Part shown: positions 48,683 through 56,190 of the stretch, piece by piece
Numbering within the stretch: the stretch's first letter is position 1
Layout of the letters: each line of letters opens with the position of its first letter
DNA from: a virus
Reading direction: 5' to 3' (one strand)
IMG/VR virus record: IMGVR_UViG_3300036760_001167
Span: 1 to 64,000 of that record
DNA length: 64,000 bases
Translations under genes and position numbers: made by a program
Notes under the pieces: generated by a model
Databases searched by the model: none
What the model was told of the DNA's origin: nothing
What the model saw: the letters and a program-made list of their open reading frames with translations, nothing else

Positions 48683-48876
48683 CCCGGGTAGCTTCCCTCG
48701 CGCGCCGCGCAGCGCCTGCACGTGGCCGGGCTGGTGGTCGGGACGCCGCGGCCTCCGAGCCAGCGGCCCGGGTCGACCTCGCTGGTCCAGAAGGGCACGC
48801 CGCAGAGCGTGACCCACCGCGCGAGCGTCGACTCGCGGCGCACGTGGACCTTCCCCGTCCAGAGCTCTACCCTCAC
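48679..48876 (-). CDS. 65-residue hypothetical protein with Cys pair
   Basis: The GTG at 48876 overlaps the previous stop. RVELWTGKVHVRRESTLARW, then TLCGVPFW and TCRRCAAREG near the C-terminus. A single zinc site is possible. Confidence 0.5.
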   Translation of the reverse strand: MRVELWTGKVHVRRESTLARWVTLCGVPFWTSEVDPGRWLGGRGVPTTSPATCRRCAAREGSYPG

Positions 48877-49043
48877 GCCGGCCTCCACTGCCTCGCCGCG
48901 AGCTCGGCCGCGGCCTTGTCGTACGCCTCGTTCAGCGTCGTCCCCCGGCGCTCCACGCCGCGGCCGCCGCACACCCAGCAGCTCCAGACGCCGGCCTCGT
49001 CGGACCACTCCACGCCGCAGGCGGGGCAGCAGAGCGTTGCCAC
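48873..49043 (-). CDS. 56-residue zinc-ribbon protein
   Basis: The GTG at 49043 has GGAGGTGAG just upstream. LCCPACGVEWS and CWVCGGRG give two C-x2-C pairs spaced like a treble-clef or ribbon. The C-terminus is helical (NEAYDKAAAELAARQW). Confidence 0.55.
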   Translation of the reverse strand: MATLCCPACGVEWSDEAGVWSCWVCGGRGVERRGTTLNEAYDKAAAELAARQWRPA

Positions 49044-49047
49044 GCGC

Positions 49048-49215
49048 TCACCTCCACCAGCAGCAGTCGCACCAGCGGGCCCGGCACCCGCACCGCGCGA
49101 GGCCGGCCGCGTGCCGGAGCCTGGACAGCAGGTGCCGCGCGCGCCTCGCGCGCGAGGAGCCGATCGCCCGGACCTCCCGCGCGTCCCGCAGCCCGTGGTA
49201 CCGGCGGCCGGTCAC
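49048..49215 (-). CDS. 55-residue basic protein with Cys/Trp-rich end
   Basis: The GTG at 49215 overlaps the previous stop. Arg-rich helix (RRYHGLRDAREVRAIGSSRA), then CGCRARWCDCCWWR. It may bind nucleic acid and metal; confidence in expression is modest. Confidence 0.4.
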   Translation of the reverse strand: MTGRRYHGLRDAREVRAIGSSRARRARHLLSRLRHAAGLARCGCRARWCDCCWWR

Positions 49216-49385
49216 GCGAGCCTCGCCTTCGCCGCGAGGTACTCCAGCGCCCCCGGCGCGTCCTCGCCGTACTCCTCGCGGAACAGCCCGGCGAGCAGGA
49301 CCAGCGAGAACCCGCCCGCTCCCGGCGACTCCCACAGGCGCACGAGCCGGCGGTCGCGGCGGCGGGCTAGCAGGCGGCGGATCAC
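49212..49385 (-). CDS. 57-residue hypothetical protein
   Basis: The GTG at 49385 overlaps the preceding stop. A basic start (IRRLLARRRDRRLVRLWES) and an alpha-helical end (FREEYGEDAPGALEYLAAK). No family is recognised. Confidence 0.5.
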   Translation of the reverse strand: MIRRLLARRRDRRLVRLWESPGAGGFSLVLLAGLFREEYGEDAPGALEYLAAKARLA

Positions 49386-49720
49386 TGGGCACGCGCCGAT
49401 CGCGCGGTTCGGTCGCGGTGGTACGCGTCCATCTTCGCCTGGACCGTCGCCGGGTCGCCGTGAAGGAACTCGGCGAGGCCGACCGGCTCGAGCGCGTCGG
49501 CGCGCAGGCCGCGCGCGAGCTCCGCGAGCTCCTGCGCGTACCGGAACCCGAGCTGCGCGAGCGTCAAGGCGCCGAGCTTCGCGCGGAGCGAGGCGACCTC
49601 GGTCTTCGTCGTCTTGAGCGAGGTCCCGCGGCGGTCCGCGACCTCCCGCATGCGCATCCCCGCGCAGAGCATGCGCGCCACCTCGTGCTCCGAGCGGGAG
49701 ATCGGGCCGAACGTGCTCAC
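49382..49720 (-). CDS. LuxR-type helix-turn-helix regulator
   Basis: A 112-residue protein with a GTG at 49720 overlapping the previous stop. ISRSEHEVARMLCAGMRMRE then VADRRGTSLKTTKTEVASLR is a LuxR/sigma-region-4 type HTH, followed by AKLGALTLAQLGFRYAQ. There is no receiver domain. It is related to the 66-residue protein at 50844-51044, which shares the E-x-EV-R-LC-G core and the A-TLAQL tail. Confidence 0.7.
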   Translation of the reverse strand: MSTFGPISRSEHEVARMLCAGMRMREVADRRGTSLKTTKTEVASLRAKLGALTLAQLGFRYAQELAELARGLRADALEPVGLAEFLHGDPATVQAKMDAYHRDRTARSARAQ

Positions 49721-49839
49721 CTCTTCCCCCGCCACATCTCGGCGAGCACGCGGAGGAACAGCGCCATGGAGATCAGCACCAGGCCGACCGCGCCGACGTG
49801 CTCCAAGTGCAGGAACTGAAGGACGTCCTGGTGCGTCAT
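49717..49839 (-). CDS. 40-residue single-span membrane protein
   Basis: MTHQDVLQFLHLEHVGAVGL then a hydrophobic span LVLISMALFLRVLAEMW and a basic tail. The ATG has GGAGGT upstream. The size is compatible with a holin-like or regulatory membrane peptide, but there is no lysis gene beside it. Confidence 0.5.
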   Translation of the reverse strand: MTHQDVLQFLHLEHVGAVGLVLISMALFLRVLAEMWRGKR

Positions 49840-49841
49840 CG

Positions 49842-50030
49842 TCAGACCTCCTCCATGTCCAGCCGGAGCCGCGCGATCGCCGCCTGCTCGTTCGACATCT
49901 CGCTCGCGTCGCGCGCCGCGAGGAAGGACCCGATGTCCGCCTCGAGCTGCAGGACGCGGCGCTCGCACGCGCGGGCCCGGATCCTGCAGAGGACCAGCCT
50001 CTGCACGAGCGCGGCCTTGGGCGAGATCAT
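49842..50030 (-). CDS. 62-residue coiled-coil protein
   Basis: MISPKAALVQRLVLCRIRAR then a long helix (ERRVLQLEADIGSFLAARDA, NEQAAIARLRLDMEEV). The ATG overlaps the stop of the capsid-like gene. A partner or scaffold role for the capsid-like protein is possible. Confidence 0.55.
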   Translation of the reverse strand: MISPKAALVQRLVLCRIRARACERRVLQLEADIGSFLAARDASEMSNEQAAIARLRLDMEEV

Positions 50031-50680
50031 GCGGACGCCAGCCGCGCGGGCCGGAGCGCGTCGGCCGCGCGCCGCGGCGCCCTGCGGAGCCACGCGCGCA
50101 GCCTGTGCGGCCACGTCCTGAGCCTGACGACCGCGAACGCCTCGGGCCTGTAGACCGAGACGGCCGCCTGCTGCTGGACCCTGATCGCGGTCAGCGGCCT
50201 GGCGAAGAACTCGTCGCCGACCGACTCGCCGACGTCGACCGCGGGCGTGCCCTGGAGCCAGAGCTGGGCGGCCTGCCCGAACGCGCCCACGACCGCCTGG
50301 TCGCCGCGCGTCCTGGCCGTGCCCACCGCGAGCTGGGTCCGGCGCTCGACGCGGCGGGCGCAGCGTCGGATGGCCCGCTCGTTGGTCTCCAGCGGCCGGA
50401 CGCGGCGGCGCTCGGCGCCGGAGTCCTCGATCCTGCGCGCGACGAAGCCGCCCAGCGCGTTCTGGAACAGCGGCAGCGCGCGGGCCTGCACGTACGCCGT
50501 GACCGCCGGCCCGTCACCGGCCATGTCCGCCGTGATCGGCAGGAGCATCGCGACCCGCTCCACGTCCGTGTCCACGACGTCGAAGTCGAACTCGCCGCCG
50601 CGCCTCTTCCGCTCGGCGATGTACCTGACCCTGTTCGACCTGACCTCGCCGACCGCCACCATCTCCTGGATGCCGCTCAT
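50027..50680 (-). CDS. Shortened homologue of the major capsid protein
   Basis: A 217-residue protein. Its parts align with the phage's own capsid protein in order. NRVRYIAERKRRGGEFDFDV followed by DTDVERVAMLLPITADMAGD matches the capsid E-loop and FLPVSDEM region. After a shortened, Arg-rich middle (residues 80-115), VVGAFGQAAQLWLQGT then RPLTAIRVQQQAAVSVYRPEAF matches the capsid C-terminus. The delta-domain and most of the central domain are missing, and a basic tail is added. The ATG overlaps the previous stop, so it looks like an intact gene. Possible roles: minor capsid, assembly regulator, decoy, or nucleic-acid binder. Confidence 0.75.
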   Translation of the reverse strand: MSGIQEMVAVGEVRSNRVRYIAERKRRGGEFDFDVVDTDVERVAMLLPITADMAGDGPAVTAYVQARALPLFQNALGGFVARRIEDSGAERRRVRPLETNERAIRRCARRVERRTQLAVGTARTRGDQAVVGAFGQAAQLWLQGTPAVDVGESVGDEFFARPLTAIRVQQQAAVSVYRPEAFAVVRLRTWPHRLRAWLRRAPRRAADALRPARLASA

Positions 50681-50847
50681 CGTGCCCCCTTCGCCTCGAG
50701 CTCCGCGATCTCCAGCATGAGCCGCGCGAGCGCGTCCCTGTCCCCGCCGGCCGCCTTGCACGTGTCGCAGCCCGCCTCGTGCTCGGGCGTGCCCTCGCGC
50801 GAGAGCGCGACGGACGCGATCGACTCCATCAGCAGGAACGGGTTCAC
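50677..50847 (-). CDS. 56-residue hypothetical protein
   Basis: The GTG at 50847 overlaps the previous stop. A helical start (NPFLLMESIASVALSREG), a CDTC motif and an acidic helical end. Coupled between a LuxR-type regulator gene and the capsid-like gene. No family is recognised. Confidence 0.5.
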   Translation of the reverse strand: MNPFLLMESIASVALSREGTPEHEAGCDTCKAAGGDRDALARLMLEIAELEAKGAR

Positions 50848-51044
50848 TCGCCCGCCGCCCACGCCGCGGCCAGCTGGGCCAGCGTCCTCGCGCCCGCCTT
50901 GCGCATCGCGCAGCCGGCCTGGTACTTGACGGTCTTGTCCGACGTCCCCCGCTCCTCCGCGATCTCCGCGTACCGCTTGCCGTCGCAGAGCGCGCGGACG
51001 ACCTCCTCCTCCGCCCGCGTCAGGCCCCAGTCCTCGCGGCTCAC
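50844..51044 (-). CDS. Small LuxR-type helix-turn-helix protein
   Basis: 66 residues: SREDWGLTRAEEEVVRALCD, then GKRYAEIAEERGTSDKTVKY and QAGCAMRKAGARTLAQLAAA form a complete LuxR-type HTH and little else. The GTG overlaps the previous stop. The protein would bind DNA as a dimer without a sensor domain. Confidence 0.75.
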   Translation of the reverse strand: MSREDWGLTRAEEEVVRALCDGKRYAEIAEERGTSDKTVKYQAGCAMRKAGARTLAQLAAAWAAGE

Positions 51045-51235
51045 CGCGGCACCACCCTCAGCCGCAGCCGCGCCCGCCTGGCCGGCTCGCACGGGCCGTC
51101 GCAGTGGTACACGCCGGGCGCGACCACCATCAGCGACCACCTCGAGCGGCACTGCCAGCAGCGGACGCCCCTCTCGGTCCGCCACCCGCCCTCGAACTCG
51201 CTGGCGGCAAGCCCGCCGAACCGCACGGCCCTCAC
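51041..51235 (-). CDS. 64-residue protein with Cys pairs
   Basis: The GTG at 51235 overlaps the previous stop. RCWQCRSRWSLMVVAPGVYH then CDGPC gives a likely zinc ribbon. Basic C-terminus. Confidence 0.5.
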   Translation of the reverse strand: MRAVRFGGLAASEFEGGWRTERGVRCWQCRSRWSLMVVAPGVYHCDGPCEPARRARLRLRVVPR

Positions 51236-51375
51236 CCCGCCCTCGCCGTCCGGCCCTCGCCGTTCCAGGCGACGGCCATCTCCCTGTGGCCGCAGCCGCA
51301 GCAGACGCGGAACAGCGCGCCGACGGTCAGCCCGAGCAGCGTCCGGCGGAGACACATGCAGTGCTCGTGCCTCAC
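51232..51375 (-). CDS. 47-residue Cys-rich protein
   Basis: The GTG at 51375 overlaps the previous stop. HEHCMCLRRTLLGLTVGALF then CCGCGHRE: two Cys clusters around a short hydrophobic stretch. Function unknown. Confidence 0.45.
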   Translation of the reverse strand: MRHEHCMCLRRTLLGLTVGALFRVCCGCGHREMAVAWNGEGRTARAG

Positions 51376-51557
51376 GCGACCCGCTCGAGCTCGACCCAGC
51401 TCCGGGTGTTCATCTCGCCCAGCGCCGGGTGGCTGGTGAAGACGTGCTCGAGCGTCTCGACCGCCGTGTGCGTCGGCACCGCGTGGTCGTAGAACGGCGA
51501 GCGCCGCTCCTGGCCGTTCTCCTTGCGGCACACGTAGACGTTCCACACGTGCCTCAC
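51372..51557 (-). CDS. 61-residue hypothetical protein
   Basis: The GTG at 51557 overlaps the previous stop. RHVWNVYVCRKENGQERRSP, then HTAVETLEHVFTSHPALGEM. A small alpha/beta protein without recognised family. Confidence 0.5.
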   Translation of the reverse strand: MRHVWNVYVCRKENGQERRSPFYDHAVPTHTAVETLEHVFTSHPALGEMNTRSWVELERVA

Positions 51558-52012
51558 GTCACCCGCGGCCACGCGTCCGGCGGCTCGGGCGCGTCCGCGA
51601 AGTCGACGATCACGAGCGCGGCTCGGAGCGGACCCTCGTCGTAGACCTTGGTCCCGTCCGGCTCGGTCCTGCTGGGGTAGGCCTGCCCGACGATCGCCAC
51701 GTCCTCCGGCGTCCGCGCGGGCTCGCCCGCCTCGTCCGCGAGGTACGAGACCCTCACGGTCCCGCCGCCCAGCAGCTCGATGCGCTGGATCAGCCCGCGC
51801 TCCGAGATCCCCGCCGCGAGCGTCCAGCCGTTGAGCTCGTCGTGCTGCTCCGGCGCGAGCCGCTGCCAGTCTCCCTCGTTCGCGTCCAGAGCGCGGACGC
51901 GCTCGCCGCTCGCGGGGTCGGGCACGTGCGTCCCGTCCTCCGCGGTGGTCCAGCCGGCGATCGGCCTCCCCGGGTCCGTCACGTCCGTCACCTCGATGTG
52001 AACCCCGTCCAT
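51554..52012 (-). CDS. 152-residue hypothetical protein, first of the small-gene operon
   Basis: ATG at 52012 with GGGAGGCAG upstream and a TAAGAT promoter 35 bases away. It is beta-rich (VHIEVTDVTDPGRPIAGWTT, GLIQRIELLGGGTVRVSYLA). It heads the chain of overlapping small genes. No family is recognised. Confidence 0.65.
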   Translation of the reverse strand: MDGVHIEVTDVTDPGRPIAGWTTAEDGTHVPDPASGERVRALDANEGDWQRLAPEQHDELNGWTLAAGISERGLIQRIELLGGGTVRVSYLADEAGEPARTPEDVAIVGQAYPSRTEPDGTKVYDEGPLRAALVIVDFADAPEPPDAWPRVT

Positions 52013-52041
52013 GGCTGCCTCCCTTGCCCTCGTCCTTCCCT

Positions 52042-52047
52042 ATCTTA
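52042..52047 (-). promoter_or_regulatory. -10 element (TAAGAT) for the small-gene operon
   Basis: CGCCGTAAGATAGGG lies on the minus strand, 30 bases before the ATG at 52012. Its TAA is the stop codon of the upstream 94-residue gene, the same arrangement as at 33846. Confidence 0.5.
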
Positions 52048-52329
52048 CGGCGTGCGACCTTGGTCCGGGGCCACCGGCTCGGGCATCGGCGACCTCCACC
52101 ACAGCGTCACCGTCCCCTCCCCGCGGTCGTACGTGGCGAGGACGCGCTGGTCGACGGGCTCCTCGCCGAGCGTCGCGCGCCAGCCCTCCTGCCGGGCCCG
52201 CGCGCGGCCCGCCTCCGTCGCGGCGACGGCGTCGGCCTGCGTGCGCACGCCCTCCATCATCGCCCACGGGACGACCTCGCGCCTCGTCTGCGGGTCGCGG
52301 CGGCGGCCCAGCCCGCGCCTCACCGACAC
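52045..52329 (-). CDS. 94-residue hypothetical protein
   Basis: GTG start at 52329 (or 52323). The middle (AMMEGVRTQADAVAATEAGR) is helical, and the end (RVLATYDRGEGTVTLWWRSP) is beta-like. No strong ribosome-binding site is visible. It follows a low-GC TATATA stretch. No family is recognised; coding status is moderately supported. Confidence 0.45.
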   Translation of the reverse strand: MSVRRGLGRRRDPQTRREVVPWAMMEGVRTQADAVAATEAGRARARQEGWRATLGEEPVDQRVLATYDRGEGTVTLWWRSPMPEPVAPDQGRTP

Positions 52330-52401
52330 CCCGGATCGGCGGCGGTACCGGCGCGGAGGGGATGGACTTCCGGGCGCGCAGAACTCGCGGCCTTGTGCGC
52401 G

Positions 52402-52408
52402 TATATAA
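52402..52408 (-). promoter_or_regulatory. Possible -10 element in an AT-rich patch
   Basis: GGTTATATACGC on the minus strand is one of the very few AT-rich stretches in the window, in the 133-base gap after the primase gene. It may be a promoter or a melting element. Confidence 0.35.
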
Positions 52409-52462
52409 CCATCCTCTTAGAACTGGTACCTTCTGGGGTATCCGCCTTCTCGGGCTGCGGGT

Positions 52463-54952
52463 TCACCGGGTCCGCGCCTGGTCCGCGCCGGTACTTCCGG
52501 TACTTCCGGGGATGCGGACGACGAAGAGCTTCGTCGTGACGAGGCCCCGGCCCTGCACCCAGACCTTCCGCTTCCTGGTGTCGCGACCCCGGTCGTGCGA
52601 CAGCACGCCCTGCTCAGCCCACTTGTCGAGCACGGGCTTCGGGTCGCGCAGCCCCGCGTACTCGCGGAGGATCAGCGCGAGCGTCGACCGGCCGATGATC
52701 CCCACCGTGTCGTCGCCGAACCAGACGCCCCAGCGCTGCTGGCCGATCGGCTCCTCGTTCGCGGGGAAGAACCGGCCGCTGCCGAGCAGCGCCTCCTTCA
52801 CCGCGTTGAGCCCGCGCTCGCCGATGTCGGCGCCCTCGTCCGCGCCGGACCTCTGCAGCTTCTCGAACACCGAGAGCGCCGCCCCCTCGAGCTCGCCGTA
52901 CTCCACGCCGCGGCCGCAGACCCGCGCGAGCTGCGCGAAGCCCGCGACGCACGTCGCGACCTGCCCGGCCTGCGCGAGCTCGACCTGCTGGCCGCTGGCC
53001 TCTGGCGCCATCTCGAGGAAGAGCCGCTTCTGGAGCGCGAGGAACTCGGCCGGCCGCGGGTCGCGCGCCAGCCACCGCAGCGGCCAGCCGTGCGCCCGCT
53101 GCGCCGACGCGAGCATCCGCAGGTGGGCGTCGACGTCGTCGGCGAGCGGCGAGTACAGCTCCATGATCCTGCGGCGCACGCCCGTCAGGCCGGACTGGAT
53201 CGTCAGCCGCGCCTCGCCGGTCGACAGCACGCACGCGCTCCAGGTCGAGGTGCCGGACACGTTCCGGCCCGCGTTCCCCGCGATCTTCCGCTCGCGCCCC
53301 TCCATCAGGTTGAACAGCATCTGGGTGAACTGGTCCGGCTCGAGGCCGAGGTTCGCGGCCTCGTCGAACCAGACGGGCAGGACGCCGACCTGCTTGAGCA
53401 CGTTCCCCGGCGCCTTCGCGGTCTGGTTCCACGAGCGGTAGAGCCGCCCGTCGGGGCGGCGCGCGTCGCCGAGCTGCTGGAACGCCATCTCCGCCGACTC
53501 GGACTTCCCGGTGTGCGACTCGCCGGTCACGTGGACCGTGAAGATCTGCTTGTCCTTCAGCAGCGTGACGTAGAGCGCGCCGAGCGGGAAGCCCAGCAGG
53601 ACCGCGAGCTTCGGCCAGCCCGCGGCCTCGTCGACGACGTTCCTCCACTCGCGGCGCGCGTCGTCCTCCGCGACGTCGGCCGCGTCGCCGTAGACGACGA
53701 GCTCCTCCTTGCCCGGCGACGCCTCGAGCTCGCCCGGCACGCGCAGCTCGCCGCCGCGCCACTCCGCGCGCGTCAGCACTGGCCTCGTGCGGAACAGGCC
53801 CGACGCGCGGACCGCCGACAGGAACTCCGCGACCGCGGCGCACTCGGCGGGCATCAGGTCCGGCCCCTCGAGCTCGGACAGGAGCTGCCCGCGCTTGTCC
53901 GCGGTCATGAACGTCGACGGGACGACCATCCGCTTGGGCGCCGGGCCCGCTCCCTCGAAGGTCACGTCGTAGCCGCGCACCTGGCCGTCCTCGTCGACGA
54001 GCACCTCGTGCGGGACCACGTTGAACTGGGCGCGCGCGATCCACCTCTTGTCGCGCCTCTGCGAGAGCCAGCCGGAGCGGAACGCCCAGCCGAGCGAGTC
54101 GGTGTCGGGCGGGCGATCGGCGGCGGCGCGCCTCCGCGCGGGCCTCGCGCCGTCGGCCTCGAGGACCAGCGCCCTCAGCTCTGCGGCGGTCCCGCCGCGG
54201 TCGAGCCAGTCCGACACGTCCTCGCCGCGCGACTCCCGCTCCTCGAGGCCCGGCAGGTCGACGGCGACCGCGTGCACCCCGCGCGACGCGAGCGCGTCCA
54301 TCGCCGCGGCCCGCGCCCGCTTGCCGTGCGCGTCGTAGTCGCGCAGCACGGCGACCCTGAACCCCTCGAGCTTCCTGGCCAGCTTCGCGGTCAGGTGCCC
54401 CTCCGACGGGGCCGTCGCCTGCAGCCCCTCGGCGCGCAGCCTGTCGACGTCCTTCTCGCCCTCGACGACGAGGACCCAGCGGTCCTTCTCGAGCGGCGGC
54501 ATGTAGAGCAGCGGCCCCGGCTTGCGCGGCCTCCACCGGAAGTCCTTGCGCCAGCCGTCGGGCCACTCGTAGCGGACCTTGGTCGCGCCCTCGTACTCGT
54601 AGCGCGCGACCTCGACCGCGCCCGCGTCCTCGGGCCGCACGCCGCCGCCGGGGTTGCGCGTCCGCCACAGCCGCCCGGCCTCGCGCGGCGGCGGCGCGGA
54701 CCCGAACGCCTCGAAGATCGCGTCGACGTGCTCGCGGTCGCGCTCGCCGCCCGCGTCGAGGCCGCAGCCGCCCTTCCCGCTGAAGCAGTACAGCAGCGCC
54801 TCGCCCTCCCGCGATCGCTTCACCGCGAACGACGGGCTGTTCGAGCCGTCCCCTTCGCACACGGGGCAGAACGTGCGGAAGGAGCCGGCGCCCGACGGGA
54901 ACGTCGGCCAGCCCCGGCCCTCGAGGAGCTCGAGCAGCTCGTCGTACGTCAA
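52463..54952 (-). CDS. Primase-helicase (zinc finger, TOPRIM, DUF927-like helicase)
   Basis: An 829-residue protein. It appears to start with TTG at 54952, which overlaps the previous stop (TTGA). Residues 29-63 form a CHC2-type zinc site (CPVC then CFSGKGGCG). TOPRIM follows with LVVEGEKDVDRL (Glu164) and AVLRDYDAHGK (Asp205, Asp207). From about residue 290 onward is a DUF927-like helicase with Walker A HVTGESHTGKSES (Lys483) and ASTGEARL-like sensor segment VLSTGEARLTI. It would prime and unwind DNA at the phage fork. No phage DNA polymerase is visible in the window. Confidence 0.88.
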   Translation of the reverse strand: MTYDELLELLEGRGWPTFPSGAGSFRTFCPVCEGDGSNSPSFAVKRSREGEALLYCFSGKGGCGLDAGGERDREHVDAIFEAFGSAPPPREAGRLWRTRNPGGGVRPEDAGAVEVARYEYEGATKVRYEWPDGWRKDFRWRPRKPGPLLYMPPLEKDRWVLVVEGEKDVDRLRAEGLQATAPSEGHLTAKLARKLEGFRVAVLRDYDAHGKRARAAAMDALASRGVHAVAVDLPGLEERESRGEDVSDWLDRGGTAAELRALVLEADGARPARRRAAADRPPDTDSLGWAFRSGWLSQRRDKRWIARAQFNVVPHEVLVDEDGQVRGYDVTFEGAGPAPKRMVVPSTFMTADKRGQLLSELEGPDLMPAECAAVAEFLSAVRASGLFRTRPVLTRAEWRGGELRVPGELEASPGKEELVVYGDAADVAEDDARREWRNVVDEAAGWPKLAVLLGFPLGALYVTLLKDKQIFTVHVTGESHTGKSESAEMAFQQLGDARRPDGRLYRSWNQTAKAPGNVLKQVGVLPVWFDEAANLGLEPDQFTQMLFNLMEGRERKIAGNAGRNVSGTSTWSACVLSTGEARLTIQSGLTGVRRRIMELYSPLADDVDAHLRMLASAQRAHGWPLRWLARDPRPAEFLALQKRLFLEMAPEASGQQVELAQAGQVATCVAGFAQLARVCGRGVEYGELEGAALSVFEKLQRSGADEGADIGERGLNAVKEALLGSGRFFPANEEPIGQQRWGVWFGDDTVGIIGRSTLALILREYAGLRDPKPVLDKWAEQGVLSHDRGRDTRKRKVWVQGRGLVTTKLFVVRIPGSTGSTGADQARTR

Positions 54953-55431
54953 GCCGTGGCCCCGATCGGTCGGAGCAGGTCGAGGAAGAAGTCCGCGTGC
55001 CGGGGAGCGAAGAACTCGCGGCCGTGCGCCGGGAGGATCCCGGCGCGGCGCGCCTCGTCGAGCAGGAACCGCTCGAGGGCGCGTGGGTCAGGCACCCACT
55101 CCGCGTACAGAACCTCCTGGCGCTCGCGCTCCGACGACGAGTACGCGGCGAGCCTGCTCCGCATGGAAATCGTCCTGCCAACCTTCACCCACTCTGCGAA
55201 GTCGACGACGTAGACGAAGCCGCCGCCCTCGTAGGTGGGGCGGAGCCAGACCGAGAACCCGAGTCCAGCCGCGGCCAGCCGCCTGACCTCCGCGACCCCG
55301 AGCCGCTGTACCGCGCCGTAGTGCCCGCCACTCGAGCAGTAGGAGTCGGCCCCCCTCGCAGTTACCGCATCCTGGCAGCCGAGAATGGAGCAGACCCTGT
55401 TGGTCGGCTCTCGCCTCCGCGCTCCGTTCAC
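54949..55431 (-). CDS. GIY-YIG / T5orf172-like endonuclease
   Basis: A 160-residue protein, taking the GTG at 55431 that overlaps the previous stop. GGFVYVVDFAEWVKVGRTIS is the GIY-YIG-like core, SMRSRLAAYSSS follows, and EVLYAEWVPDPRALERFLLD then GREFFAPR matches the T5orf172 pattern. An N-terminal zinc-like segment (VCSILGCQDAV) precedes it. Probably a free-standing nuclease, possibly mobile. Confidence 0.75.
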   Translation of the reverse strand: MNGARRREPTNRVCSILGCQDAVTARGADSYCSSGGHYGAVQRLGVAEVRRLAAAGLGFSVWLRPTYEGGGFVYVVDFAEWVKVGRTISMRSRLAAYSSSERERQEVLYAEWVPDPRALERFLLDEARRAGILPAHGREFFAPRHADFFLDLLRPIGATA

Positions 55432-55649
55432 CGGGTCGTAGGTGCGACCTGTCGAGGCATGCACCTCCGGCACGGCCGCAGGTTCCTGACCTTGCGCAGC
55501 TTCACGCGCTCCAGGTAGCCCAGCCACCCGCGCCGCGCGGTGAGCGCCGGGCAGAGCGCGTCTCGGTGGAAGACGTCCGTCCCGTCGACCCCGCGGCAGA
55601 CGACCACTAGCGAGTCCAGCGTCCGCGGCATCGCCGCCCGCGCCGTCAC
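55428..55649 (-). CDS. 73-residue hypothetical protein
   Basis: The GTG at 55649 overlaps the previous stop. DSLVVVCRGVDGTDVFHRDA then LCPAL and RPCRRCMPR provide Cys residues resembling a small zinc site. No family is recognised. Confidence 0.55.
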   Translation of the reverse strand: MTARAAMPRTLDSLVVVCRGVDGTDVFHRDALCPALTARRGWLGYLERVKLRKVRNLRPCRRCMPRQVAPTTR

Positions 55650-55831
55650 GAGCGCAGCGCCGCGAGCTCCGTCGCGGCCTCCAGCAGGTCGACGCGCGCC
55701 TCGAGCTCCGCGTGCGGGCTCGTCGACTGCGCCCACGACATGGCGCGGTAGCACAGGCGCTCCATCAGCTGGTAGTCCGGCGACTCCTCCCGGAGCAGCT
55801 CGACCGCCGCCGCCAGGCTCAGCTCAGCCAC
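55646..55831 (-). CDS. 61-residue helical protein
   Basis: The GTG at 55831 has GGGAGGAA upstream and overlaps the preceding gene by 13 bases. It is helical (ELSLAAAVELLREESPDYQL, ELEARVDLLEAATELA). Function unknown. Confidence 0.55.
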   Translation of the reverse strand: MAELSLAAAVELLREESPDYQLMERLCYRAMSWAQSTSPHAELEARVDLLEAATELAALRS

Positions 55832-56190
55832 TCGTTCCTCCCCTCGACCAGGTCGTCCGCGGTCCGGTCTCGCAGCTCGTGGCGGCGGAGCCACCTCGCG
55901 AGCCTGCGCTCCGCGCGCGCCATCCGGCGCTCGAGCCTGCGCGGCTTGAGCACGCGGTCGTCCAGCCAGACGAGGCGCCAGTGCTCGTTGTCCGCGGAGT
56001 AGAGCACGAGGCACGCGCAGTCGATGCCGCCTGGCGGCGAGAACTCGTAGTGCCGCCTGCGCACCTCGCGCTCCCACTTGAGGCCGAGTCCCCGCGCGGC
56101 CGGGCCCCGGCCGACGATGCCGCCGACCGCGAAGCCGTCCTGCGCGCGGTCCTTCAGGCTCCGGTCCGGGGGCGCGCCGTCGCGGGTCAC
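55819..56190 (-). CDS. 123-residue hypothetical protein
   Basis: The GTG at 56190 overlaps the previous stop. The central strand part (HYEFSPPGGIDCACLVLYSA, EHWRLVWLDD) is followed by an Arg-rich helix (RRLERRMARAERRLARWLRR). It may bind nucleic acid. No family is recognised. Confidence 0.55.
   Translation of the reverse strand: MTRDGAPPDRSLKDRAQDGFAVGGIVGRGPAARGLGLKWEREVRRRHYEFSPPGGIDCACLVLYSADNEHWRLVWLDDRVLKPRRLERRMARAERRLARWLRRHELRDRTADDLVEGRNEWLS

Noticed and set aside
52040-52267. Alternative minus-strand frame over the 94-residue gene
   Set aside because: It is Arg/Gly/Asp-rich, typical of a shifted frame, and the 52045-52329 frame has more protein-like composition.
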